Positions 1 to 7,204 of a stretch of 23,874 nucleotides of DNA are shown piece after piece (position 1 is the first letter of the stretch; every line of letters starts with the position of its first letter). The notes under the pieces are model-generated. The model was not told the DNA's origin, did no database searches, and saw only the letters and a list, made by a program, of their open reading frames with translations. Both the position numbers and the translations under genes were made by a program. This stretch comes from an uncultured Sphingomonas sp. (lineage in GTDB: Bacteria > Pseudomonadota > Alphaproteobacteria > Sphingomonadales > Sphingomonadaceae), in NCBI GenBank assembly GCA_946482655.1, contig CAMLSA010000050.1, positions 1-23,874 on the forward strand. The letters run 5' to 3'.

Positions 1-39
1 ACCTGAAGGCCGCAGGTTCAAATCCTGCCCCCGCAACCA
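1..39 (+). tRNA. 3' end of a tRNA, probably initiator tRNA-fMet (partial)
   Basis: Only the 3' half is inside the window. A T-stem (gcagg 12-16, cctgc 24-28) encloses the T-loop ttcaaat (17-23). It is followed by the acceptor strand ccccgca (29-35), discriminator A at 36 and an encoded CCA (37-39). The opening bases acctgaagg match what follows the CAT anticodon in bacterial initiator tRNAs. The A at position 72 fits the C1:A72 mismatch of initiators. The anticodon itself is outside the window, so the identity is an inference. Confidence 0.85.
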
Positions 40-143
40 CATCCATGAAGCCGTCACCCGCAGGATCGCCGCGCCGGCGCTACCCTGCCGCGTGCCCCGG
101 CCAACTCGCCGAGGCTCCACGGCCGTCGCTCGGGCAACAGCCA

Positions 144-1046
144 TCAGCGGCTGAGGCCCAGGCCCTTCGCGATCGGCATGAGCAGGTCAAGATGCTGGTC
201 GACGTGCGTCAGGTCCAGCCGCATCGTATCGATCGCCACGCCGGCCGCGCCACCGCGGCGCCACCGCTCGATCTCATTCACGAGCATTTCGGGAGTCTTG
301 GGTGGCTTCTTCCCGCCAAATCTGAAGAAGACCACATTCTCGAGCGGCACCTGGTCGGGGTCGCGCCCCGCCTTCTCCACCTCGGCGCGAAAGTCGGCGA
401 CAGCGGACTCCGCGCGGTCGACGCCGAGCAGCGGGAACCAGCCATCGCCCAACCGCGCGGCGCGGCGAACGGCGGGCTCGGAAACCCCGCCCAGCCAGAG
501 CGGAATCGGCTGCTGGATGGGAAGCGGCTTGATGCCGGCTTCGACGACATCGTGAAATGCGCCCCGATCGCTCAGGCTTTTCTCGGTCCACAGGCGGCGC
601 AAAAGGGGGATCTGCTCGTCGAGGAGCGTCCCCCGGCGCTCGAACGGCATTCCCAGGGCATCATACTCGACCTTGTTCCAGCCGATCCCCAGCCCGAGCC
701 GGAGGCGGCCGCCGCACAGAAGATCCAGCGTCGCTGCCTGCTTGGCGAACAGAACGGTCTGGCGCTGCGGCGCGATGATGATGCCCGTCATGAACCCGAT
801 CGACCGAGTCGAGGTCGCCCAGTGGGCGAACATCAGAAGCGGCTCCAGAAACGGAGAATCGACATCATAGGGCCCGTTCCAGTCGGGGCGGTTGGTCCTG
901 TCGGCGCCGATGACATGATCATATGCGACAATATGGCTGAAGCCGAGCGCCTCCACCTCACGCGCGAAAAGGATCGCGGCGTTCGGATCGGTGCCCAGAT
1001 CGAGCTGCGGGAAAACCACTCCCACCCGGAATGCGGCTGTGTTCAT
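144..1046 (-). CDS. LLM-class (luciferase-like) flavin oxidoreductase, F420-type family
   Basis: This 300-residue protein is a single-domain luciferase-like TIM-barrel oxidoreductase of the kind annotated as an F420-dependent LLM family member. It starts with VGVVFPQLDLG and has the internal motif GGRLRLGLGIGWN near residues 111-123, with PIPLWLGGVSEPAVRRAARL later; both are typical of the family's cofactor pocket and barrel. Length is normal. It is the last gene of a leftward set that begins with the GMC oxidoreductase at 4009, and only 6 bases separate it from the short ORF upstream (1053-1193). Members oxidise, reduce or monooxygenate small organic substrates with F420 or FMN. F420 biosynthesis is rare in Alphaproteobacteria, so FMN may be the real cofactor. 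The substrate cannot be told from the sequence. Confidence 0.9.
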   Translation of the reverse strand: MNTAAFRVGVVFPQLDLGTDPNAAILFAREVEALGFSHIVAYDHVIGADRTNRPDWNGPYDVDSPFLEPLLMFAHWATSTRSIGFMTGIIIAPQRQTVLFAKQAATLDLLCGGRLRLGLGIGWNKVEYDALGMPFERRGTLLDEQIPLLRRLWTEKSLSDRGAFHDVVEAGIKPLPIQQPIPLWLGGVSEPAVRRAARLGDGWFPLLGVDRAESAVADFRAEVEKAGRDPDQVPLENVVFFRFGGKKPPKTPEMLVNEIERWRRGGAAGVAIDTMRLDLTHVDQHLDLLMPIAKGLGLSR

Positions 1047-1052
1047 CCTGTC

Positions 1053-1193
1053 TTACCCCCGCGCTGCGCGTTCGAGATCGCGATGCCGCTCGCTCCGGTG
1101 CGGCGCCATATGTCGACGTCGGCAACTGTCGCGGAACGCGTCGGCACGCTCCGGCTTCAACTCCATGGTCAGCGCAAGCGGGACGTCAGACAT
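1053..1193 (-). CDS. 46-residue ORF with a strong ribosome binding site; possible remnant of a monooxygenase-type small protein
   Basis: On the minus strand an AGGAGGA Shine-Dalgarno (about 1201-1207) lies 7 bases before the ATG at 1193. This is among the strongest start signals in the window. The peptide begins MSDVPLALTMELKPERADAF, which resembles the first strand and helix of antibiotic-biosynthesis-monooxygenase (ABM) folds of about 100 residues. It then becomes arginine-rich and stops at 1053. In another frame the sequence VADVDIWRRTGASG continues to a TGA (1043-1045) that overlaps the ATG of the next gene as ATGA. That is the usual arrangement for translational coupling. I infer an internal deletion with a frameshift in an ABM-like gene, but a genuine short peptide is not excluded. 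Confidence 0.4.
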   Translation of the reverse strand: MSDVPLALTMELKPERADAFRDSCRRRHMAPHRSERHRDLERAARG

Positions 1194-1253
1194 GGCATTC
1201 TCCTCCTAAGGTTGAACCTGCGCGCGCAAACGCCGCGCCCTCATCGGCCTGTT

Positions 1254-2192
1254 CTACACGCCCGTGTCGGCAAAGAACGGTGTCGAAGCCACGAAGCCGA
1301 GGGGCGCTTCCAATTCCTCCTCGGCGCCCAGCAACTCGAACTGGCAGCCCGGATCGATGAAATACGTCGCGGCGAGCGACGGCGTGGTGACGAGATGAGT
1401 GTTTACGTGCCCTTCCCGAAGCAGCCGCTCGATCAAAGCCGAGATCAGCTCCACGTCGTGGCTGCACAGCGCGACGTTGGGAATGCCCTGATTGCTCAAT
1501 CCGGCATCGCCGGCCGGCCGGCCCCTGGGCGGCACGTCATATCGGACGATCTCCAGTCGACAATCGTCGTAGCGCGCCAAAAAGCCATCGCGCGTTATCC
1601 CGCCGAGGCCCCACATCGCCTCGTCCGAAGGTTCGTGAAGCACGGTGAGCTCTTCGATCTCAGCGCCGAACACCTGTTGGTGGAGCCGCCGCGAAGCTTC
1701 GAGATCCTCGACCGAATAGGCCACATAAGCCAGTCGCGTGCCGATCGAAGGATCGCCTTCGATGACCTCGGTGATGATGCCGGCGAAGGGATCCCGATAG
1801 GCGAGCCGTCGTACGCCCGCGCGCGTCGCGATCGGGGACAGAGTTTCGATTCCCCAGCGCTTCAGACCGGAAACGACCAGGTCGAAATCGGGCACGCTTA
1901 AGCCGAAGCGGTTCCAGCCCAGGTCGCTCGCCCTCCAGTCATCGGCAAGGGGCTCCGTCCGGGGTTTTGAGAAATTGAAGAATTCGAGCTGGAAAAAGGG
2001 TTTGTCGTTGACCATCCACCAGAGGATGCCGCGGCTGTCGTCGGGCAGCCGGTGTATCCGGGTGATGCCGCCCCAAAGCCCGTTCGCGCCGGCGTTCACA
2101 TAGCCGTAAAGTTCCGAAAACAGACGCAGGCTGCCAGGCAGGTCGAGTGTATTGAAGGCCAGCTGCGCTATTTCGAGCTTCGATTTCGTCAT
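1254..2192 (-). CDS. two-domain VOC (glyoxalase/extradiol-dioxygenase-like) protein
   Basis: The ATG at 2192 is chosen because GAGGAGAGGTGAC precedes it; the frame stays open further upstream to 2369 but only with a TTG. The 312-residue product has two VOC modules, roughly residues 5-147 and 153-300. The second opens with LAYVAYSVEDLEASRRLHQQ, a typical VOC first strand and helix. The metal-binding histidines of classical glyoxalases and extradiol dioxygenases are not where expected: the first strand reads EIAQLAFNTLD, and the middle strand LGWNRFGLSVPDF. The glutamates of the last strands are present (IITEVIEG; QFELLG). It may therefore be a non-catalytic or unusual VOC protein. It lies 173 bases downstream of the GMC gene on the same strand, so the two are probably co-transcribed. 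Substrate unknown. Confidence 0.8.
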   Translation of the reverse strand: MTKSKLEIAQLAFNTLDLPGSLRLFSELYGYVNAGANGLWGGITRIHRLPDDSRGILWWMVNDKPFFQLEFFNFSKPRTEPLADDWRASDLGWNRFGLSVPDFDLVVSGLKRWGIETLSPIATRAGVRRLAYRDPFAGIITEVIEGDPSIGTRLAYVAYSVEDLEASRRLHQQVFGAEIEELTVLHEPSDEAMWGLGGITRDGFLARYDDCRLEIVRYDVPPRGRPAGDAGLSNQGIPNVALCSHDVELISALIERLLREGHVNTHLVTTPSLAATYFIDPGCQFELLGAEEELEAPLGFVASTPFFADTGV

Positions 2193-2365
2193 GTCACCTC
2201 TCCTCGCTTCTCCTTCTACTTCACATCCCGGGACAAGCCAGGCCCGATTGATAGATTCGGCGATCATTCCCCGAATGGCCGCAGGTCGCTGGAATCGCGT
2301 ACCGTGTCCGTTCCCGTCCCATGATCGGGACCGAGTTCGAACGCCGGCACCACCATTATTCCTGA

Positions 2366-4009
2366 TCAATAGTTCGCCGGAGGATGCGGCAGATTCGCTG
2401 GCGTCAGTGGCGGCTTGCCCAGGATCATGTCGGCCGCCTTCTCGGCGACGGCGATTACCGGCATCGTCGTGTTTCCGCCTATCATACGGGGGAATATCGA
2501 CAGATCGACGACGCGCAGACCGTCGAGCCCGAGCACGCGAAGCCGATCGTCGACCACGGCCAGCGGATCGGAGCCCATCTTGCAGGTGCTGCAGGTGTGA
2601 TAGTCCGCCTCGGCGTTCGCGCGGATGAACTGCTCGAGCGCTTCATCGGATTGCACATCCTCGCCGGGCGCGGACTCGGTGCCCCGAAACTCGTCGAAGG
2701 CGGGCTGGGCGAATATCTCGCGAGTCAGCCTTATCGCCTTCTTCATTGCTTCCAGGTCGGCGCGCGCCGACAGGAATCTCTGATCGACCACCGGTTGCGC
2801 AAAGGGGTCGTTCGACGCCAGCGTGAGCCTGCCGATGCTCTGCGGCCGCAGCACCGAGACATGCGCCGTGAAGCCGTGTTCCGGAATGAGCGTGCGGCCA
2901 TTGTTTTCATAGAGCGCCGCGATGAAGGTCAGCTTGACGTCAGGATCCTCGATCGCCGGATCGCTCCGGATCAAGCCCACCGCCTCCAGCCCCGAGGTCG
3001 CCAGCGGCCCGGACCGGAAGGCCAGGAACTGCGCGAGCGCGACGCCGCCCCGGATCGGGCTGAAATACCGGAACAGCGACACCGGCTTGGTCGCCTTCTG
3101 ACGCACGTAGATGGATAGGTGATCCTGGAGATTCCGGCCGACGCCCGGCAGATCGTGCACCGGGGCGATGCCCACCTCGCGAAGATGCGCCGGATCGCCC
3201 ACGCCCGAAAGCAGCAGCAGTTGGGGCGATGCGATGCCGCCGGCGCTCAACAGCACTTCCTTGTCAGCGCGCGCCAGATGCTCCTTCCGCTGCTTGCCCA
3301 CGGCATAGCGGACGCCGATCGCGCGCTTGCCGTCGAACTCGATCTTGGTAGCATGGGCTTCGGTGACGATGGTCAGGTTCGGACGGTTCCGCACTGGCCT
3401 GAGATAGGCGGACGCCGAACTCGACCGACGCCCGCGCGAGGCGAGCGTGTCCGAAGGGCCGAAGCCGGCGCGCCGAGCGCCCGTGATGTCGTCGATGACC
3501 GGATAGCCGAACTGCCGCCCTGCTTCGACGAAAGCCTTGGCGAGAATGTTGTTCAGCCCGATCCGCCCGATCCTCATTGGGCCCTGGTCGCCGTGATAGG
3601 TGTTCGCGCCTTGCTCAAATGTCTCCGACCGGCGGAAATAGGGCAGAAGCTCGGCGTAGGACCAGCCGCGATTACCGAGTTGGCTCCACAGATCGTAATC
3701 CGCCGCGGAGCCGCGATCATAGAGCATGCCGTTGATCGAGCTCGACCCGCCGAGCACCTTCCCTCGCGCGAGATAGAGCTGGCGTCCGTTCAGATGCTCC
3801 TGCGGCGCGCTCATATAATGCCAGTTGTGGATGCCCGCGACCATGATGGCCATAAGTGCTCCAGGCGCGTGGAGCAGGGGGCTTCGGTCGCGCGCGCCGG
3901 CCTCGATCAGCAGAACCTCGTTGGCCGGGTCGGCAGAGAGACGGTTGGCGAGAACGCATCCGGCGGCGCCCGCCCCGACGATCACATAATCGAATCCGTG
4001 CTCGGCCAT
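2366..4009 (-). CDS. GMC family FAD-dependent alcohol/choline-dehydrogenase-like oxidoreductase
   Basis: The 547-residue protein is a standard-length glucose-methanol-choline oxidoreductase. The N-terminus DYVIVGAGAAGCVLANRLS carries the FAD dinucleotide motif (GAGAAG, residues 12-17). GKVLGGSSSINGMLYDRG is GMC signature 1. The C-terminal catalytic pair is present: His471 in YHTCSTCKMG and Asn513 in GGNTTMPV. Such enzymes oxidise primary or secondary alcohols to aldehydes or ketones, passing electrons to a quinone or oxygen. The start at ATG 4009 puts the FAD motif at the usual distance; an ATG at 4030 in the same frame is an alternative. It heads the leftward gene set and is divergent from the gene at 4223, with 213 bases between them in which I see no convincing promoter. 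BetA-like by family, but choline is unlikely to be the substrate in this context. Confidence 0.92.
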   Translation of the reverse strand: MAEHGFDYVIVGAGAAGCVLANRLSADPANEVLLIEAGARDRSPLLHAPGALMAIMVAGIHNWHYMSAPQEHLNGRQLYLARGKVLGGSSSINGMLYDRGSAADYDLWSQLGNRGWSYAELLPYFRRSETFEQGANTYHGDQGPMRIGRIGLNNILAKAFVEAGRQFGYPVIDDITGARRAGFGPSDTLASRGRRSSSASAYLRPVRNRPNLTIVTEAHATKIEFDGKRAIGVRYAVGKQRKEHLARADKEVLLSAGGIASPQLLLLSGVGDPAHLREVGIAPVHDLPGVGRNLQDHLSIYVRQKATKPVSLFRYFSPIRGGVALAQFLAFRSGPLATSGLEAVGLIRSDPAIEDPDVKLTFIAALYENNGRTLIPEHGFTAHVSVLRPQSIGRLTLASNDPFAQPVVDQRFLSARADLEAMKKAIRLTREIFAQPAFDEFRGTESAPGEDVQSDEALEQFIRANAEADYHTCSTCKMGSDPLAVVDDRLRVLGLDGLRVVDLSIFPRMIGGNTTMPVIAVAEKAADMILGKPPLTPANLPHPPANY

Positions 4010-4222
4010 CGCCCTTCGCTTCCCCTCCATCCCGCTCGGCGACCACCGATGCGAACCTGCCTCTCCATGCCGGGAATGCAAGAGCCGTGCAATCGACATC
4101 CGGTCGCGGCGATCGCGTCAGGCCCGGCGACAATGCCGGCAAAAAAACTCTGGAATGTTGCCTGTCGGCTGCGCCATGATCGTCGCGGCGAGGCGTCGAA
4201 GGACCGAAGCGGAGAGGCTTAA

Positions 4223-5368
4223 GTGATTGCAGAATTCAAGAAGCTGGGAATCGGGAATCCCATTTTCGGCTTTTCCCATTGCCGCGATGTGGTGGCCGCC
4301 GTCAGCAAGGCCGGCGGCATGGGGATCTATGGCGCTTCCATGCACACCGACGAGCAGATCGCGATCGATCTGGCCTGGCTCGAGAAGCAGTTGGACGGCA
4401 GGCCCTATGGGATCGACCTGATGATGCCGTCGAAATATGTCGGACAGGAGAAGGGCGGCATTTCGGCGGCGGAGGCGCGCAGCGCTATCTCGCCGGCCTA
4501 TCAGGAGTTTCTCGACGACATGATGGTGCGCTACGGCGTCCCCGAAGTCGAAGGCTGGGACGTCGAGACGGAGGAAAATCTGGGTCATCAGCGGCATACC
4601 GCTGAGCAGCAGGCCGGTATCCTGAAGCTCGCCTTCGAATCCAATGCGAAGATGTTGGTGGCGGCGCTGGGCACGCCGCCGGCCGATGTCATCGACAAGG
4701 CCCATGAGCGCGGAATGCTGGTGGGCGCGCTTGCCGGGAAGGTCTCGCACGCGCTCAAGCACAAGGCGGCGGGCGTCGACATCATCGTCGCGCAAAGCTA
4801 CGAGGCCGGCGGCCATACCGGCGATATCGGCGGCATAGTGCTGTGGCCGGAGGTGGTCGACGCGGTGGCGCCGACGCCCGTGCTGGCGGCGGGCGGCATC
4901 GGCACTGGCCGTCAACTCGCGGCGGCGCTTGCGCTCGGCGCCAAGGGCGTCTGGTGCGGGACGATCTGGCTCGCGACGATCGAGTCCGAATGCTCGCCGG
5001 TGGTCCGCCAGAAACTCCTGGAGGCGAGCACCGAGGATACGGTGAAGACGCGCGCCTATACCGGCAAGCCGGCCCGATATCTGAAGTCCAAGTGGATCGA
5101 AGAATGGGAAGGCCCCAATGCACCGCCCCAGCTTCCCACGCCGCTGCACAGCATAGCGACCGGTCGCTATGTCGACCGGATCGATCGCGCCTCCGAGCTT
5201 AAGGGTGCGACCCCCCAAGCAGGCGCGGGGCTGCTTGCGAACAAACCTGCGGGGCAGGTGATCGGCCTGATAAGGCACGAGACCACCTGCCGCGATTTGA
5301 TCAACGACATGCTCGAAGGTTGCGCCGATTCGATGATCGAGCTGCAGTCCTTCTTCGAGGGAGAATGA
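4223..5368 (+). CDS. nitronate monooxygenase / 2-nitropropane-dioxygenase-like FMN protein
   Basis: Translation begins at GTG 4223, five bases after GGAGAGG (4211-4217). The 381-residue TIM-barrel flavoprotein shows the family's FMN and active-site signatures: EAGGHTGDIGG with the conserved His at 198, and PVLAAGGIGTGRQLAAAL (219-236) followed by GAKGVWCGT. The annotated reaction of the family is FMN-dependent oxidation of alkyl nitronates. However, members in catabolic clusters can be reductases acting on CoA-linked ring intermediates; IpdC in actinobacterial steroid catabolism is the best-known case. The neighbouring CoA ligase makes that second role attractive here, as inference only. It is followed after 46 bases by the ligase on the same strand, so a two-gene operon is likely. 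Confidence 0.9.
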   Translation: MIAEFKKLGIGNPIFGFSHCRDVVAAVSKAGGMGIYGASMHTDEQIAIDLAWLEKQLDGRPYGIDLMMPSKYVGQEKGGISAAEARSAISPAYQEFLDDMMVRYGVPEVEGWDVETEENLGHQRHTAEQQAGILKLAFESNAKMLVAALGTPPADVIDKAHERGMLVGALAGKVSHALKHKAAGVDIIVAQSYEAGGHTGDIGGIVLWPEVVDAVAPTPVLAAGGIGTGRQLAAALALGAKGVWCGTIWLATIESECSPVVRQKLLEASTEDTVKTRAYTGKPARYLKSKWIEEWEGPNAPPQLPTPLHSIATGRYVDRIDRASELKGATPQAGAGLLANKPAGQVIGLIRHETTCRDLINDMLEGCADSMIELQSFFEGE

Positions 5369-5414
5369 CGGCGATGCGATCGACGGCGCATGATGTCTGT
5401 GGCGGGTCGGACTT

Positions 5415-6992
5415 GTGACGAGCGCGCTCGAGCACAATCTGGTCAACCGCGTCGCGATCGGGGATTTCCTCCGTCGTCGCGCGCGGAGCTCACCCGATGC
5501 GATCGCGCTCGCCGACTATAGCCCGGCCGCACCGCAGCGGCTGAGCTATCGTGAGCTCAACGACCGATCGTGCCGCCTGACGCGGCTGCTGAGGTCGAGC
5601 GGCGCAGCGAAGGGGGATCGGGTCGTCCTCATGGCGCCGAACTGCATCGATGTCGCGTCGGTGATGTACGGATGCTTCAAGGGCGGCATGATCTATGTGC
5701 CGCTCAACTTCATCATGGGTGACGAGGATCTCGCCTATGTGATCGACCACGCCGAACCGCGGTGCGCGGTGATCCATCCTTCGCTTTGGGAGCGGTGGTT
5801 GCGGGTGGCGCCGCGGCTTCGCTCGAAGCCGAGCGCAATCCTGCTGGGGGACCGGGAAATCGGCGGACAGCCGCCGCTGGACGCCTTGCTGGCCGACCTG
5901 TCGGGCGACGAGATCCTCGATGTTCAGATCGAGGACCGGGACCCCGCGCAGATCATGTACACGAGCGGGACGACCGCCAAGCCAAAGGGGGTGGTGCACA
6001 CCCATCTCGGCATAGTGATGTGGACCCTGTCGATGGCGATCGCCTTCAAGCTCCATCCCGGCGACTCCTATCTGTGCCCGCTGCCCTTCTTCCACATTGG
6101 CGGCGAGTCCCACATGTTGAGCCACCACCATATGGGCGGCAAATATGTGTTCGCCGACTTCGATCCACACACTTATGTCGATATCGTCGAGCAGGAGCGT
6201 ATCAACGGCCTATTCCTGCTGCCGATGATGTGGAAGGCCCTGCTCGAGCTTCCCGGTATCCGGGAGCGGAACTTCGGCGATCTCAAACGGGCGCTCTACG
6301 CCATGGCGCCGATCGGCGCGCAGACGCTCGACGAATTGCGCGAGGTGTTCGGCTGTCCGTTCGATCAGGCCAGCGGGCAGACCGAAACGTCGATCATGAC
6401 CAAATATTTCGACAGCGTGCCGGTCGAATTCCCCGGCGGCAATTATTGGGGCCGGCCGATATCGACGGCCGATCAGGCGATACTCGGCGACGACGGAATC
6501 GAGCTGCCCCAGGGCGAGATCGGTGAGATATGCTGGCGTGGGCCGACGATCATGGCCGAATATTACAAGGATCCCGAGGCCACGGCGGCCGCTGCGCGCT
6601 TCGGCTGGCATCATTCGGGAGACTTGGGCAAGATCGACAGCGAAGGCCAGCTGCTGTTCGTCGACCGCAAGAAGGACATGGTCAAGTCGGGCGGCGAGAA
6701 TGTCTCCTCCGTCCGGGTCGAGCAGACGATCCTTGGCCTCCCCGGCGTGCGCCTGGCCGCAGTCGTCGGCCTGCCTCACCCGAAATGGGGCGAGGCGGTG
6801 GTCGCCTTCGTCGTCCCGGCCGACGACCGGCTCGACGCGCGGGAAGTGACCGATCTATGTCGGGCGCGGCTGGCGCGTTATGAAGTGCCCAAGCATGTCG
6901 AGATCTTGCCCGAACTGCCGATGACGCCGACCGGCAAAGTGCTCAAGCACGAGTTGCGGCGACGCTATATGGACCTGTACGGGGGCGACTGA
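5415..6992 (+). CDS. AMP-binding acyl-CoA synthetase (ligase)
   Basis: The 525-residue product is a full-length ANL-superfamily acid:CoA ligase that activates a carboxylic acid through an acyl-adenylate. The P-loop-like motif YTSGTTAKPKG is at residues 182-192, the A5-type motif appears as SGQTETS, the hinge region as GDLGKIDSEGQLLFVDRKKD, and the C-terminal catalytic lysine as Lys508 in MTPTGKVLKHELR. The start is GTG 5415 with only a weak upstream GGTCGG. It is 46 bases after the NMO-like gene. A perfect 8-bp hairpin follows the stop codon. The acid cannot be named; context (receptor, Rieske oxygenase, KstD-like enzymes, thiolase) suggests an alicyclic or polycyclic acid rather than an ordinary fatty acid. 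Confidence 0.93.
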   Translation: MTSALEHNLVNRVAIGDFLRRRARSSPDAIALADYSPAAPQRLSYRELNDRSCRLTRLLRSSGAAKGDRVVLMAPNCIDVASVMYGCFKGGMIYVPLNFIMGDEDLAYVIDHAEPRCAVIHPSLWERWLRVAPRLRSKPSAILLGDREIGGQPPLDALLADLSGDEILDVQIEDRDPAQIMYTSGTTAKPKGVVHTHLGIVMWTLSMAIAFKLHPGDSYLCPLPFFHIGGESHMLSHHHMGGKYVFADFDPHTYVDIVEQERINGLFLLPMMWKALLELPGIRERNFGDLKRALYAMAPIGAQTLDELREVFGCPFDQASGQTETSIMTKYFDSVPVEFPGGNYWGRPISTADQAILGDDGIELPQGEIGEICWRGPTIMAEYYKDPEATAAAARFGWHHSGDLGKIDSEGQLLFVDRKKDMVKSGGENVSSVRVEQTILGLPGVRLAAVVGLPHPKWGEAVVAFVVPADDRLDAREVTDLCRARLARYEVPKHVEILPELPMTPTGKVLKHELRRRYMDLYGGD

Positions 6993-6997
6993 TCTCC

Positions 6998-7019
6998 GCA
7001 TGGTGCGGGAACACCATGC
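6998..7019 (+). terminator. perfect 8-bp hairpin just after the CoA-ligase stop
   Basis: GCATGGTG (6998-7005) and CACCATGC (7012-7019) are exact reverse complements around a 6-base loop, starting 6 bases after the stop codon. There is no T-run behind it, so it is not a classical intrinsic terminator. It may protect the 3' end of the mRNA or pause transcription. The pairing is seen; the function is inferred. Confidence 0.35.
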
Positions 7020-7120
7020 CGGGGACGACGCAGCCGCGGTTCTCGTCGGTACAGCCGCCTCCAAAGCGTTGCAGCGCGGCCACACCGCGGCTGCGTTCGG
7101 CAAATTATGTGGTGAGTCAA

Positions 7121-7171
7121 TTGTCTTTTCGAAAGGCCTCCCTATGAGGCGGGACGCACAAGCTGGTGCGT
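7121..7171 (+). promoter_or_regulatory. candidate promoter and leader inverted repeat for the TonB receptor
   Basis: TTGTCT (7121-7126) and TATGAG (7143-7148) form a sigma70-like pair with a 16-base spacer. Immediately downstream, ACGCAC (7154-7159) and GTGCGT (7166-7171) are inverted repeats around a 6-base loop at the expected transcription start and leader. This could be an operator or an mRNA hairpin. Both hexamers match the consensus at only four positions, so this is tentative. Confidence 0.3.
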
Positions 7172-7204
7172 TACTCCAGCCAGGGAATCTCGAGAGGGGA
7201 ATTA

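Noticed and set aside
45..1901. A 618-codon plus-strand frame opposite the LLM and VOC genes
   Set aside because: Antisense shadow of two well-supported genes; low-complexity Arg/Ala/Pro-rich product with no domain.
4124..4147. CCGGC/GCCGG hairpin next to a run of seven A
   Set aside because: For the plus strand the hairpin is followed by A, and for the minus strand the T-run comes before the hairpin, so it is not a terminator for either strand.
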